Source: Saccopteryx bilineata
Lineage: Eukaryota > Chordata > Mammalia > Chiroptera > Emballonuridae
Direction: 5' to 3'
DNA length: 64,000 nt
NCBI RefSeq assembly: GCF_036850765.1
Contig: NC_089490.1
Span: 279,634,482-279,698,481, forward strand
The notes under the pieces were generated by a model. The model did no database searches. It saw nothing but the letters and a program-made list of their open reading frames with translations, and was not told where the DNA came from. Of the stretch, positions 1 through 12,737 are shown in pieces. Made by a program: the position numbers and the translations under genes. Numbering within the stretch: position 1 is the first letter of the stretch; the number at the start of each line of letters is the position of its first letter.

Positions 1-3000
1 ATAGTTATAAGCCCTTCTGCAGTTTACAATAAATAATCCAGAGGTGGTATACTCTATGCGATGGCCTATGGAGTCATAAGGGCCTAAGAATGGTTCTTTG
101 GCTAAACAGAGAAATATGGTTTTAGCACCAACTGGACCAAAACAGTAATCTTGTAGGAACTTGTTTCCATTGTTACGTTTATGTTTTGTTCCATTGTATA
201 ACTTCATTTAGCAATTCTTACCCAGTTAAGGATAAAAAGGCTGTACTTCAAGTCTCCTGCACAATTTATAGGATGGTTTATTACTACCTAAGTCACTGGG
301 CTAAAAATAATATAAACACATTTCAACACACATAGAATTGCATCCACTTTACTGTCATGGAAGTTCAAGTCTACCTCAAAGGTATGTTATTACTACAAAA
401 CTGTAAGTCCAATTTTAAAGTTAGAATTGCAAAACTTAAAAAAAAAAGGATTACCACACCCTTATTCCTTAGGCTATTTGGAAATCTTGTGTAAAAGCAA
501 TGACAACTGAAATAATATTTTCATTGATGATGAGGCCTTTTAAAGAAAAATAATGATAGGAAAAATTTTGATATGTATTTGGAGAAGACTGGGCCCCAAT
601 TCTGTCCCAGATCACAGGATGGGCCATCGACAAAAACAGTTTCTGCTGGTGTTTTTATTTTCAGCTCTTTGAAGGGCTGTTTTATTTGTCATTCCCACCC
701 CTCCAAAATGGCGCATTCACCTTTGTGAAATTGACAAGTAGAACACTGTCAGGTAGATGTTCTGACTGAATAGCTTCTGACAGGCAGAGTTTTGTGCATA
801 TTGAGTGTCATTCCTTTCTTGCTTCCCATTATGGGAAATTCATCAAGAGAAAAATGAAAAGCATTACTTCCAATTTCTATGAATGCCTTCTGTAGATTAT
901 ATAAATACCTCAAATTAAAAAAAATATGTAAGAATTGTGTTTTGATAAGACATGAGCAATACACATAACTCGACAAAACTCTGATAAACATTTCATCTGC
1001 ATTATAGTTTGCATGTAAACTGCAGATGGATCAGTTTTAGGATATATTAGAGTTGTGATTTTTGTATTATATGTTTGCATGTGCATCCTAGGAACACTGA
1101 GTCCTCCTGTGTAACTGTGGAGGGCATTTATACCTACTTTATAGAAGTGTTTAGGGTGGCTGTATTTTCAAAGTGTAGTGAAAATGGAAATCTAGGCAAT
1201 ATTTACATTATTCCCATTAACTAACAGTACTTAAGTTGCATGCGTTAACTTGCACATTAAGTCATTAAACCATTAACAAAAGGGTTCTTACATTCCATTT
1301 ACAAATGAGGAGACTTTTGTGAAGGTCTCCCTACAATCCTTTTATGTGGAGTATTTCAACTTGACGAGACTTTGGAGATCTCTCATTATTGTATTTTGGT
1401 TTGTAGAGAATGCTACCTGGTTCAGAATTGTGACATTGTTCTTTTCTGAGAGTGTGAGCCCCTGAAGTTATGGGGTTCTTGGGCCTGAATGTGGCATCAA
1501 CCTCAATACAGAGCTGAGATGTTTCCAGATCTCCTCGCATTATAGCTTCTGTAAAGGGGGTAGGCATGGCAGGGGTGGGTGGTAGGGTAAACACTCTCTG
1601 AACTTGAAAACTTATGTAATCCTTATTCTTTGGGGATTTGGCAGGGCAAAAAAGTACAAAAAGCAAAACAAACAAATAGAAAAACACTGCTTGCAGCCAG
1701 TTAACAAGAGCCTTGACATTCTGGACTCTAAGGAGTCTTGACTTCAAATCATGAGCAGAACCGCATTTTAGAAAGCAGGTCCGTGATTTACCGGCGGTCC
1801 TTGTGAAGATGCTTTGAGACCTGCCAAGTTTCCTGGAAATGTCAGCCAGGCCCCTAACCCTGGGTCAGAAGGATTTTTGTCCAGAGTGCTGGGCAGCCAG
1901 GCCCACAGTTTCAGGAATGGGACCCAGAGTCCCTGTGGCTTCCCAGAGGGGAGCTTAATGACCTGGCATAAGCAGTTTGTTCCCCATCAGCAGTACTTAT
2001 CACCTGTCATTTTTGGAATTACTATCAGATCAGCAAACCTAATAATTCATGGTGTCTTCCCTTTGTGGATCCTTCTGGTTGTGGTGACTACGGTTACTGC
2101 TGGAAATAGTGGTCCTGGGCAAACCAGCGTCCTGAGAGAAGCGAGCAGGCATGTTTCAAAGGAAGACAGCAACAGGACGAGGGCCACACAGGAGCCCGCA
2201 CTGGAGCGCGGCACCGGATGTGGTCAGGAAGGAATGGGCTGGCGTTCGCAGGAAGGCAAAGGCAGAGAGGATTGAGTGGTGACAGTGTGGTGAGAAAATA
2301 AGAACGAGGGCTGAAGACAGTGTTTCTACAAGTAGAAAAGCTCAAATAACTGTTAAATACTGAAATACAAGACATGGCTTTAAGATAACATCTTTGAGGA
2401 AATCCACTTCTAGACCAGAACAAACTGGTAATGTGATTTAGTTGTATCAGCTATGGATGCTGATTAATCCTTGAGAATTTGTTGAACTTTCCTAGGATAA
2501 GTTTGCATAGCGCATTAGGGTTGCACATGAATACGGATGAAGTCATTTACTCTCACAACTTGGAAACAAGAAATCACCAATTCCACAATGTAAACAGTCT
2601 TACTTAGGTATTATAAGAAATGTCCTGTGATACTAAAATGAATGCACATCACCACATAAATTTTGTGCCCTTGAACTTGCTCTCTGGGATGAAAGCAATG
2701 TGCTTGAACATTGCTATCTTTGCTCCTCAAATTTCACTTCTTTTTTGAAAATGTCTTCAGAAAAAATTTGAAGTATAATTCCCAGGACAGAAAATCCTGG
2801 TTTGATTTCTGAAATAGCCAAGTAAATCATCAAGAGCCATGGCTAGTGATTCCCTCGAGGAGTGCTGGTTTTGGTAAAAACTAGTACGAAACAAGGTAAA
2901 AAGACAGCTTCTATGCACAGTTGACACCCTGTCCGTGGAGTTGTCACTGCTGGAATGAGGAACGAAGGGCTGGGTTTACCTGCTGGTGACGTCATGCTAA

Positions 3001-4920
3001 CACTGAAGTGCCCAGAGCGAGTAAATATAAGTAACTGAGAAACCAAAGCACTTGGAAGGAATTCCTTCCTCTGATGAGACCATCTCAATTCAAAGGCCCA
3101 TGAGAACTCGTCTTGGAGATCACTCTTGGTGGTTTCTTTTTGCATGACAGTCCCAGAATTGTGAAAGAGGGGGAGAGAGTGTGTGAGAAAGATCTTACAA
3201 ACCATACTGTCCCTGTCACTGCAGCTAGATGAAGGTGGCAGGGGATCCATTTTTTCTGGCCAATAAACCGCTAGTACAAACATGATTTGCAGGTTTCTGC
3301 ATCTAGGGTGCTGACTTTTTCTTTCCTCTGGCCTCCCTTTAATAAAAGTATAATTCGGATCATTATGAATAAGTATTGTGAAAAGTATTTTGTATGGTCA
3401 TTAATAGGGTCTGCCAGTGGAAAGAACATCTAGAAGACAAAATAAAATGATGATGTAAGCGTCATATAAATTTGTCTCTAAGAATATATAAGGAGGGACT
3501 TCTTGATGACAACTCTTTCTACAAAACACAGGCTTTGGCAAAACTACACTACACACAACTTTTATTTCGGTAAGATGTTCATTTAGTATGACTTCAGTAA
3601 CCCAAATATTTGCTCAGAACAGGAAATATTATAGTAAAATGCACACACAACCCTCCCTGCCATGAGAAAGGTTTCAATTATTAAAGCCAGATTAAATATG
3701 TTTATACTGGAAAGAGAAAACAGAGGGAGAAGATTTTAGATCAGAACAGTGAGAAAGGATTTCCAATAGGCAGTCATCTGAACAGTCTCTAAAAAACAAA
3801 CTGCCAATTTCCCACAAATATGCCAAGGAAAGTATACAAAGTGACATTATTTCTCCTCTAAATGCTGCATAATGTTACACACTGTACACTAAACATATCT
3901 CTGCAATTTTGTGTTTCCAAGTTTATTAGTGACTTTTCTCTTTACAAGAATACAACTTCTATCATAATAAAGCAAACTAGATTGATGTCACACTAGTCTA
4001 TATAACCCCTATCATTCAATGGTCAAAGTAGGTGTTGACTAGGGGTTTGCTCCTCCCTTGCACTATGTGGGTCTCTGTGTCCACCAGGCCACTATCCACA
4101 GAGATCTCCATTCCCTTGACCTTCACACCTGCCTGACATGAGAGTGCACCAATCAGCAATGTTCCAAACTCAGCGAACACATCAGCTTCTCATGGAAGTG
4201 AGCAGACAGTGTATTTATAATTATGACATTGCATAAATGAGACCTTTTAAGACATAGAAGTCAGTGCAATGTTAAATAGCTAGGCAGGATCAAAAAGAAA
4301 TGACAATTTTGCTTCTTGAAAAGCTTATGGCTTATCTAGAGTCTCCACTATTGTTCAGTTTTATTTCACAGCACTATCTCACAACTGTTCATTTCCTGCA
4401 GCGAGCAGGCACCTCCCCAGGATGAGGAATGTGCACACGCTGACTTCAAGGGTGTAAGCGAACATGGTAGCAGGATTAAAACCTTCAGGTTCCTCTACTA
4501 CTTTCGTATGTCATGCATATTTTCTTTCTTTAAAGGACGAAATGCTTGGTGAGACTACTTTATGTTTGGACATGGGGAGAAACCAACATTTTTAGAGTAT
4601 CTCCTCTGCACCAGAAGTTTCATATTCAGCTTTTCATATAATCGGTGGGAAATTGCATGTGAGTGAAAACAGACAAAGCCTGGAGGAGAGCCAAGTCCTC
4701 TGGTGCTCCCACCCACAGCCCTTCGCCGCACAGTTATAAAGAATAAGACCGGGGGTGGAGGACACTGCTGAATATTTGGTGGACCTTGGGCCAGTTACGT
4801 GGAATATAGAGATGACTCTCACAGTTCCCACACTTGCAGCAAGGCAATCTGATGGGAAGAAACAGATTTACAGGCCCAATGGTAGGGTACTCTTATACGT
4901 GGTATGACAGAATGGTGCTT
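1..4920. other. Intronic DNA without recognised repeats
   Basis: Nothing here could be assigned to a family. Moderately long open frames exist at 1331-1747 (minus), 1814-2275 (plus) and 2843-3283 (minus). They show no recognisable domain and no codon pattern I would call coding. Very old repeats or conserved noncoding elements could be hidden here. Confidence 0.6.
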
Positions 4921-4924
4921 TCTA

Positions 4925-5465
4925 CATATACGTCAGGTCATGTTGTGCCTCTGCGTAACATTTGCCAGCGATTCCTCATGAAAATTTGAGTAGAAGGCAA
5001 GATTCATGTAATGGTTAACTGGGTCTCTCATCCCCTCACAATTCCTGCAGCGCATTCCAACCACCTTGACCTCCTTGCTGCTGCGTCAACGCGCCAGGCA
5101 GCCTTACCCAGGACCCACGCTTTTGCTGTCCCTCAGCAGCTATACAGCTGTGTCCCTCTCCTCCTTCACGTCTTTGCCCGAATGTCACCTTCTCCTATGC
5201 CACACCCCATCCCGAACTTTGAATCTCGAACTTTGAATCCTGCCTAGCTTGTCCTGCATGCATGGCCTCCTCATAGTAATCATCACCTTCTAACAAACTA
5301 TGCAATCAACTTACTCACTGTGTTGATTTTCTGAGTTCCTATTACTGCTCCTAGAAGAGTTCTGTAAGAACAGGGACCTGTTTTCTTTACTATTGCATCC
5401 CGAGCAGGTCCATCAACTCATACCATACAGCAGGCACCCAATAAATGTCCTGAATGCTTTAAAGA
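4925..5465 (+). mobile_element. L2 LINE fragment
   Basis: The sequence follows the 3' part of the mammal-wide L2 consensus. It has a stretch equivalent to 'TTTGCTGTCCCTC', then 'AATGTCACCTTCTC', then a 3' end with 'GAACAGGGACCTGT' and 'GGCACCCAATAAATGT'. It is diverged and contains no usable frame. Confidence 0.75.
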
Positions 5466-5814
5466 CTAACCCAGAGATAACACATATATAACTGAAAGAG
5501 TAGTTCTGCTTTGACTGTGGCATCTCAAAACAGCCACACAAAGGCCAAGGTTGGTTTGGAAAAGGAAGGGGAGGGTAGAGGGGTGACATACAGCCTGTTA
5601 GAGGCTGGGGCAGGGAGGCTTCAGGGTAGCTGAGCAGAGAGCAGAGGGCAGGAAAGAGTAACTATATATGGACTCGTGTTACTTCCTGGAAAGGATTTGG
5701 GGTCCTCAGGAAGAATCTCACACTCTCTCTCCCACCGAGCCCCATCATCTCATCCTAGATGGGATGACCTTCTAAGGAGGTCTAAGGAGAATGACCTTCA
5801 AGGATTTTAGAGAG

Positions 5815-5980
5815 ACTCATGGACACAGACAGCAGTATGGTTATTACCAGAGGGAAAGGGAATGGGGAGAGGTAGAAGAGGATAAAGAGCAGATAAATGG
5901 AAATGGAGAGAGAATTGACTTGGGGGATAGCGAACACACAATACAATGTACAGGTGATGGAGTATAGAATTATATACCTG
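5815..5980 (+). mobile_element. L1 3'UTR fragment, left part (split by a later L1)
   Basis: The G-rich run near 5860 and the motif 'GAACACACAATACAATGTACA' with 'TATACCTGAAAAC' are the L1 3'UTR read on the plus strand. The 3' terminus is interrupted at about 5980 by an oppositely oriented L1. The missing tail resumes at 7551. Confidence 0.75.
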
Positions 5981-7550
5981 AAAACTTTTTTAAAAATTTT
6001 TTGAATTTATTGGGGTGACATTCATTGACAAAACTATACAAGTTTCCGGTACACAGCTCTACAATACATCATCTGTGTATTGCATTGTGTGTTCACCACC
6101 TAAAATCAAGTCTCCTTCCATCACTATCTATTACCCCGTCTACCCTCCTCCACCTCCCCACACCTCTTTTCCCTCCTGCAATGGACGCACTGTTGTCTGT
6201 GTCTTTACTTAATCCCTTCACTATTTTCACCCAGCACTCAACCCCTCTCCCCTTTGACAGGTGGCAGTCTGTTCTCTGTATCTGTGGGCCTGTTTCTATT
6301 TTATTTGTTTGCTTATTTTGTTCATTAGATTCCACATATAAGTGAAATCATATGGTATTTGTCTTTCTCTGACTGGCTTATTTCACTTAGCATAATAATC
6401 TCCAGGTCCATCCATGCTGTCTCAAAAGGTAAGATTTTATTTTCTTTTTTTTTCCTTTTCTTTTTTATGGCTGAGTAGTATTCCACTATGTAAACATACC
6501 TCTTCTTTATCCACTCATCTACTGATGGGAACAAACTTTGGCTATTGTAAATAATGCTGCAATGAATATAGGGGTGCATATATTCTTTCAAATTGTCATT
6601 TTGGGTTTCTTTGGATATACTCCCAGAAGTGGAATTGCTGGGAAATAAGGCAGCTCTACTTTTAATTTCTGAGATAACTCCGTACTGTTTTCCACAGTGG
6701 CTGAACCAGTCTGCATTCTCTCCAACAGTGCATGAGGCTTCCCTTTTCTCTACATCTTTGACAAAACCTGTTGTTGATTTACTGATAGCCATTCTCACAG
6801 GTGTGAGGTCATACCTCATTGTGGTTTTAATTTGCATTTCTCTGAAGATTATTGAAGTTAAACACCTTTTCATATCCATATTGGCTATCTGTAGGTCTTC
6901 TTTGGAGAAATGTCTACTCAGGTCTTTTGCTTATTTCTTAATTGATGTGTATGTGTGTAATGAGTTTTTTAAGTTCCTTGTGCACTTTGGATATTAAGCC
7001 TTTATCAGATGTACCAGCCAGCATGTTCTCCCATTCAGTGTGTTGTCTTTTCATTTTGTTTATGGATTCCATTGATGTGCAAAACATTTTTAATTTGATG
7101 TAGTCCCATTTCTTTATTTTTCTTTTGTTTTCCTTGCCTGAGGTGATATGTCAGAAAAAAATATTGCTACAAGAAATGTCTGAGATTTCACTATGTTTAC
7201 TTCTAGAATTTTTATGGTTTTGAATCTAACATTTAAGTCTTTAATCCTTTCTGAGTTTATTGTTGTGTGTGGTATAAGAAGGTGGTTTAGTTTCCTTTTT
7301 TCTTTTTTTGCATGTATCTATAAAATTTTCCTAACACTACTTACTGAGTAGACTATCTTTACCCTAGTGTATGTTCTTACCTTTTTTGTTAAATATTAAT
7401 TGACTATAAAGTCCTAGATTTATTTCTGGGTTCTCCATTCTGTTCCATTGATCTATGTGTCTGTTTTTCACCAGTATTATGCTGTTTTGATTACTATGAC
7501 CTTGCAGGATAGTTCGATATCAGGTAGTGTGATTCCTCCAACTAACATTT
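5981..7550 (-). mobile_element. 5'-truncated L1 (ORF2 3' part and 3'UTR) inserted in another L1
   Basis: It begins with an A/T-rich tail and 'TTTATTGGGGTGACATTCAT', the reverse of an L1 3' end. It then shows the C-terminal ORF2 region in reverse, with [16 protein letters not shown] and YSAIKK in broken minus-strand frames at 6325-6879. It ends at the typical 'ATATCAGGTAGTGTGATTCC' ORF2 segment. Stops and frameshifts make it a fossil. Confidence 0.9.
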
Positions 7551-7590
7551 AATTAACCAATGAGATCCCAATAAATTCAGTTAAAGAAAA
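7551..7590 (+). mobile_element. L1 3' end, right part of the split element
   Basis: 'TTAATTAACCAATGAGATCC' followed by 'CAATAAATTCAG' matches the terminal L1 3'UTR that is absent from the plus-strand fragment ending at about 5980. It is therefore the displaced remainder. Confidence 0.6.
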
Positions 7591-9322
7591 GAAATAAAGT
7601 TTTGTTGCTCTAATAAATAACATAAAAATAAATAAAATTTTAACAATATCACCTGATATTTCAAACATTATAGAATGTTCATATATAATGAAGCAATAAG
7701 CACTATTTCTGTATATGATTAATAAATGTATATTTTTATATATAAAAGTTTTTCTAATAAATAAGTCTTATCTTTAGATATTCTTTCATGTATCCCTTCC
7801 CATTTCTGTATGGGAGGTAGAACAGACTGGTGATTCTGGAGCAGGGACATGCCATGTTCTGGGATAGTGCCTGTGTCCCTACCTTAAAACCTGTACTTGG
7901 TGACTTCAAAGTCCTTCCCCTCTCAAGCACTATATACCTCCATTTCTTCTTCCAAACCAAGGCACCTCCTGAACTGTGGTCACGCACTGAGCCACCACAG
8001 TGGAAAGACCTTCCTTCTCAGTGAAACTTTTAATTCTCCCTACCTTTTACCCACGAAATCTACAGTTCAGCACCACAAGCCTAAAGTTACAAAGCCAATG
8101 ATGGACAAGGGTGTTGCTTAAAGCATACGATCATATTTTCAATATATTACAGGACTATAATTTAATAATTAAAATGCACTGCGAATTTTCCACTTTTGCT
8201 TCATTTACATCCATGTCACCTAAAATAGGCATCTCATGGTGACTGTACTACACCATTCTAATGTACCTTGTCTATCTGCCTGCAGAGACTTCTTGGAAAC
8301 AGTGTGGATGGCGAGGAGCTGCTGATTAAGATGAACATGGCTTGGCCCTCAAGTAGCTTTTAGTTTAGTTGGAAAGGCATATGGGTGAATAAAGACAATT
8401 CATTGATGACAAAGATAGGTTTGGTTGTTACAGGAGCCAATGACGGGTCAGATAGCAGATGTACAGCTTAATAAATGCAGAAAAGATTACATTAATTTCA
8501 TTAGCTAAAGGGGTTGTGTTTGGAACTGTGAATTTTTCATTCCCAGAATAAGAGATTAAAGGGCTTTATGCTACTAAAGTTTAAGATAGCTTAAAACAAG
8601 ACAGCCCTCCAATATATTAATTCTGCTAAGTTGAATAATATAGTTCAAACCATAAATTATCAAAATAAAAAGATCCATCCATCCATCCATTCCAACATTT
8701 ACATTTTTTTGTGAAAACAATTCAGATTAGTAGCCACTTCTAATGGCTACTAATCTGGAGCTGGTTTGACCAGCAGCTAACAAATCTATGCAGTGAAACT
8801 CTCAGAACAAGTATACACTTTAAAAAAACAACTAAGGGCACATTTTAAAATCTATTCCTGAACTAATCACAATTATCTTCAGAATAGTTTTAAATACTTG
8901 ATTATCATTTATGTTTCTTTATATGAGTAACCTTAAAGAATAATTTCATGTTTCTTTTAGGAGAAAAAATATATTGTTCCAGGTGCACACACAAAATAGG
9001 AATGTCATATTTATATCTCTTGTAGACACAGAAATAGTAATGCCACACATTCACGTATTCATACAGAAATATATACAGTATAAATATAGCATGAGCAACT
9101 CACAGATATTCCTAAAGAAAGCACGTTTACAATTCAGTGTTACTCTATCATGGTATTTTATTATTCATTTCCTTCACTCACAGCCCCAAAGGCATCTTTG
9201 GTAAGTTGTGGGACATGCCACAGAAAGGCAGGAGTGATCCCATGGCCTCTCCCAGCTCTGCTCCGGCCTGTTCCCTGGCAGCCCACAGACAACACAGCAG
9301 AGGGCCCCATTCACACACATAC
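7591..9322. other. Intronic DNA without recognised repeats
   Basis: AT-rich intronic sequence. It contains a short (ATCC)n run at 8671-8690 and a perfect 14-bp inverted repeat at 8723-8757. Nothing else was assigned. Confidence 0.55.
8723..8757. repeat. Perfect 14-bp inverted repeat with 7-nt loop
   Basis: CAGATTAGTAGCCA (8723-8736) and TGGCTACTAATCTG (8744-8757) are exact reverse complements separated by 7 nt. The arms are of mixed base composition, not simple sequence. Confidence 0.85.
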
Positions 9323-9498
9323 CTGGCTGAAGCTCTGGACAGCACCTCGGGCTTGTGCGCTGCTGCGGGCAGGGAGCTGCGATGGGGTGGTCTCACCCAG
9401 GGCCAGGGTCTGGTTGCTATGGTAGCTGGCTGGATACTGGAAGGACCCTTCAGTTTTGGAATTGAGCTGAAGTGCACTCTGGGAGAGCAGGCTGGGCC
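9323..9498 (-). CDS. CTNND2: CTNND2 (delta-catenin) internal coding exon, 176 nt
   Basis: The exon encodes 59 residues once the first codon is completed by one base from the upstream exon. The translation starts [10 protein letters not shown], continues [14 protein letters not shown] and [14 protein letters not shown], and ends AVQSFSQ. I recognise this as delta-catenin, the neuronal armadillo-repeat protein that binds the juxtamembrane tail of cadherins at adherens junctions and synapses. The segment lies between the N-terminal coiled coil and the armadillo repeats and is rich in Ser, Gln and Ala, so probably disordered. On the minus strand the acceptor reads AATGCAG before GGCCC and the donor reads CAG then GTATGT. 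The intron before it is phase 1 and the one after is phase 0. The stretch [10 protein letters not shown] differs from the mammalian form I remember and may be one residue longer. The frame is fully open. The next exon, expected to be proline- and alanine-rich, is not in the window. Confidence 0.95.
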
Positions 9499-9540
9499 CT
9501 GCATTGAAAGTCATTTAGAGAAATAAGTGTCAGCCACAGA

Positions 9541-12365
9541 GAAGCAGAAATGACATGTATTATTTATTGAGAGTAGCCTAGAATTATCACATGCTCACGA
9601 TTCCAGCCATCTATGCTTTGAATTCTGAGAACTAAAATGACCGTATAATTTGACTCTGGCTCTTTAATGAGATTTCTTTCATTTTTTTTTTTTGCAGGTT
9701 TAGAAGTTCTCAAAAGAGTAGTTTTTTTTTTTTAGATGATCTCATCCTGACCTACATAGAGACATTTCTTATCAGACAAATTAGTTAATCAAGTAGTTAT
9801 TTTTGGATCAGACAATATCAGAAACATTTAAAAATCCACATTTTGGTACATGTTAATTGCATTAATGTAATTATATCTTCTACTTAATTATCAGGTTGCT
9901 AAAACCCTCAAAAACCTTACAATCAGTAACAAATTCTATTGTATAAATAATGATGTAATACCTCAACCCCGGAAGGGTTGACAATGCTTGAAATATTAAT
10001 AGTTCTTTCTACAATGTAGAATTCACCCTAATCTCATAGGATCTCTGATGGCCAGTAAGCTTTGCCATGACAGCTGTGCACAGCAGGAGAACAAAGACAG
10101 GACAGTGTTACAATTGGTGACATTAACATGGCTGACAGTGCAAGTGATGGAGAGGTGGGGATAAGTTTTTAGCTTTGTCATTTAATCGTACTTTGCAAAA
10201 GAAACTGTGTTTTATTATTGTGCATTTTATATATTGATAGATGGAGATCCTTGCAAGAGTTTGCTCATTTTCCTTTTAAGCTAAATTTCTTTAATCAAGT
10301 TTCACATTCACTTTGGGAATTAAAAGAAGTAGAGAGGAGTGGAAGTGTTTTCTCTATTATGTATGTTTGAGAGGGGATTGGAGTAAGAACAGTGATTTTG
10401 GGGGGAGGAGGGCTTGGCAACACAAGTTTTCCCATGTTATCTTACCTGGGTTACTTCTTTTCGGATGAAAGGTAATTATATACACACAGGCTATGGTATA
10501 ATCACCATCCTATCCTTTATTTCTCCCTTTGGCCATTTCAGGCAATAGTATCATTTCTAATAAGTATAAGCAAATTTCAAGATTTTTTTTTTTTTACTTT
10601 TTCAGAATAGAACATGGCTTTATGTTTCAACTGAGACTTCTGATTTGATATGACATGAGCCTTATTTTGTATAAAATAATGTGTTCACTCTTAAAAAAAA
10701 AACATTGGTTCACATTAGTTTTACCATCACAGAGCTTCCCTTTCCCTCTGATATTCCAACAGAAGTTCTAAACAATGCAAAAATACCTTTTCATCATTGG
10801 ATACTAAATAATAATCCAATCAACTAATACAGGTAAAGACCTGGTATTTTGGAATCTCAAGAGTTTCTGGAAAAAAGTTAATCAAGAAGATAAAAGTATT
10901 ATCCATTCATCCTCAATTTCATCATGAAGGACATAACAAAAGTATTATAATCCTTTTTCTTTTAATTTAGAAAATAGAGTCCCAAGAAAACAGTATATAC
11001 CAGATGGTGAAGTTTGCAATACACTACGAAAAAAAAATCATTTAATCTATACTGAAGGTATTATAGGCCTAATCACCAGCTATATAATGTCTCTATTCTG
11101 AGAATTTCTGAGAGTGCATATTCTGAGAGTTTCATTCTGGAAGCCAGAAACATATTGTCCCTACTGCTGACATGGAAATTGGCAGGAAGAGAGACAGAGC
11201 CAACAGGTGGTCTCTGAGGCCGAGGGGTGGGCAGGCTGAGCTATGGGAGAGACTCTGGAAGGGAAAGGGGGACCACTGATGGGAAGGAGAAAGAAAGATG
11301 GCTGATGGGGGCAAGGGTGGGTGGGGAGTAACTGCAGGGAGGAGGAGGAAGAGGTAGGTACTAGGAGGACAGTGATGAATTGTAGCCAAAGCCTTGCTTC
11401 CTGGTCCCTAACTGACTGAAGGTCACAAATCAATAGGAGAGAGTGAGCTATGATGGAAGAGCTAAGGCCCTTGAAGGTTAGTGGTCACCATTTTACCTGA
11501 CAATGGGTGGCTTCCTATTGACACTTTCTTTGGCCATTTCTCTCAGGGCACTCTGTCCAAGCCCTGCCATGTCCCCTCCCCCATAATAAAGTACACGAAG
11601 GGCAAAGAAAGCAGAAACAAATACAACAGTGCACAAACCACTAGAAATGTCAATAAAATGGAATAAAGTAAAATCTTTACTCTCATATAAATAGTTTAAC
11701 ATAATCTATAATGAAAAGAGTTGTATGTCCTGGTTATTTACCTTTTAAAAAGACTGTGTGAATATACTCTTACAAACTTCATTACAGATATACTGTAGTT
11801 AGCAAGTTAAACAATTTGGTAAATTCTGAATAGATTCATACAAATTAGCTCCAGAAAGTTACAAATGCTCTCCATGTAGGATCTCAAGGTGACAATGGAA
11901 CAAACCCTTTTAAAAGGGATTTCAATTAAAAATATGATTTATGTGCTCCCCAAACATACATTATGAAATGATCTGATCTGCTCATCTTTTATAGAATCAG
12001 CTGAGTATTTGATCAATACTCAATGAACACAAACCAAAATTCTCCATCTCATTACTTTATTCACACATCTCAAGCATAAAACTTAGATGTACTCTGACAA
12101 AAGTAATTGCAACAATGAACCATATATCATAATATTCCAACAACATATCACCTGGCAAGGACAAACAGAAGACAAAACACTGTATTCATTTTAGAGTGAT
12201 TTTTCCATCGCTCACTAGGTTTTAAATCAACTGCTTTTATTCATTTCAATTTTAGTAAGTATAGATATATGAGAATATGGAAAAAGTTGATATTATAGAA
12301 CAATTCTTAATTACTTTATAATAGAAGTAAAATTTACATATAATTAAAACTTAATTAGCTTTATT
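9541..12365. other. Intronic DNA without recognised repeats
   Basis: Mostly AT-rich. A strongly purine-biased plus-strand stretch lies at about 11160-11360 (GGGAAAGGGGGA and GGAGGAGGAAGAGG type). Open frames on the opposite strand there (11132-11433) only reflect that bias. Confidence 0.55.
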
Positions 12366-12737
12366 TTTTTAATAAATAAATTTTTATTTTAATAGGGTGA
12401 CATCAATAAATCAGGGTACTTATATTCAAAGAAAACATGTCCAGGTTATCTTGTCATTCAATTCTGTTGCATACCCATCACCCAAAGTCAGATTGCCCTC
12501 CGTCACCTTCTATCTAGTTTTCTTTGTGCCCCTCCCCCATCCCCTCCCCCTCTCCTTCCTTCCCTCCCCCCTGCCTCCCCATCCCGTAACCACCACACTC
12601 TTGTCCATGTCTCTTAGTTTCGTTTTTATGTCCCACCAATGTATGGAATCCTGCAGTTCTTGTTTTTTTTCTGATTTTCTTATTTCACTCCGTATAATGT
12701 TATCAAGATCCCACCATTTTGTTGTAAGTGATCTGAA
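12366..12737 (-). mobile_element. 5'-truncated L1 of the same young family as the full-length copy
   Basis: Read on the minus strand it gives the ORF2 C terminus ([13 protein letters not shown], then a short tail), the G-rich 3'UTR run and the terminus. The plus-strand start 'AGGGTGACATCAATAAATCA' is nearly the reverse of the full-length L1 tail at 31.3 kb. It is truncated about 110 bp before the ORF2 stop. Confidence 0.9.

Larger units (their letters stand above)
1..9322 (-). other. CTNND2: CTNND2 intron, partial (downstream of the 176-nt exon)
   Basis: The interval follows the GTATGT donor at 9321-9322 and continues past the window start, so its length is at least 9.3 kb. It holds an L2 fragment, nested L1s and otherwise unrecognised sequence. 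No splice-bounded coding segment resembling the next delta-catenin exon was found. Confidence 0.85.

Noticed and set aside
1331..1747. 138-codon minus-strand open frame
   Set aside because: No recognisable domain, not bounded by delta-catenin-type splice sites, and its composition looks like chance.
1814..2275. 153-codon plus-strand open frame with an overlapping minus-strand frame at 2094-2423
   Set aside because: Open on both strands in a GC-richer patch, no domain, wrong strand for the host gene.
5011..5247. 78-codon frame
   Set aside because: Lies in an L2 remnant with L2 motifs in other frames.
9137..9526. Plus- and minus-strand frames over the CTNND2 exon in other frames
   Set aside because: Shadows of the real exon at 9323-9498, whose frame, splice sites and protein match are decisive.
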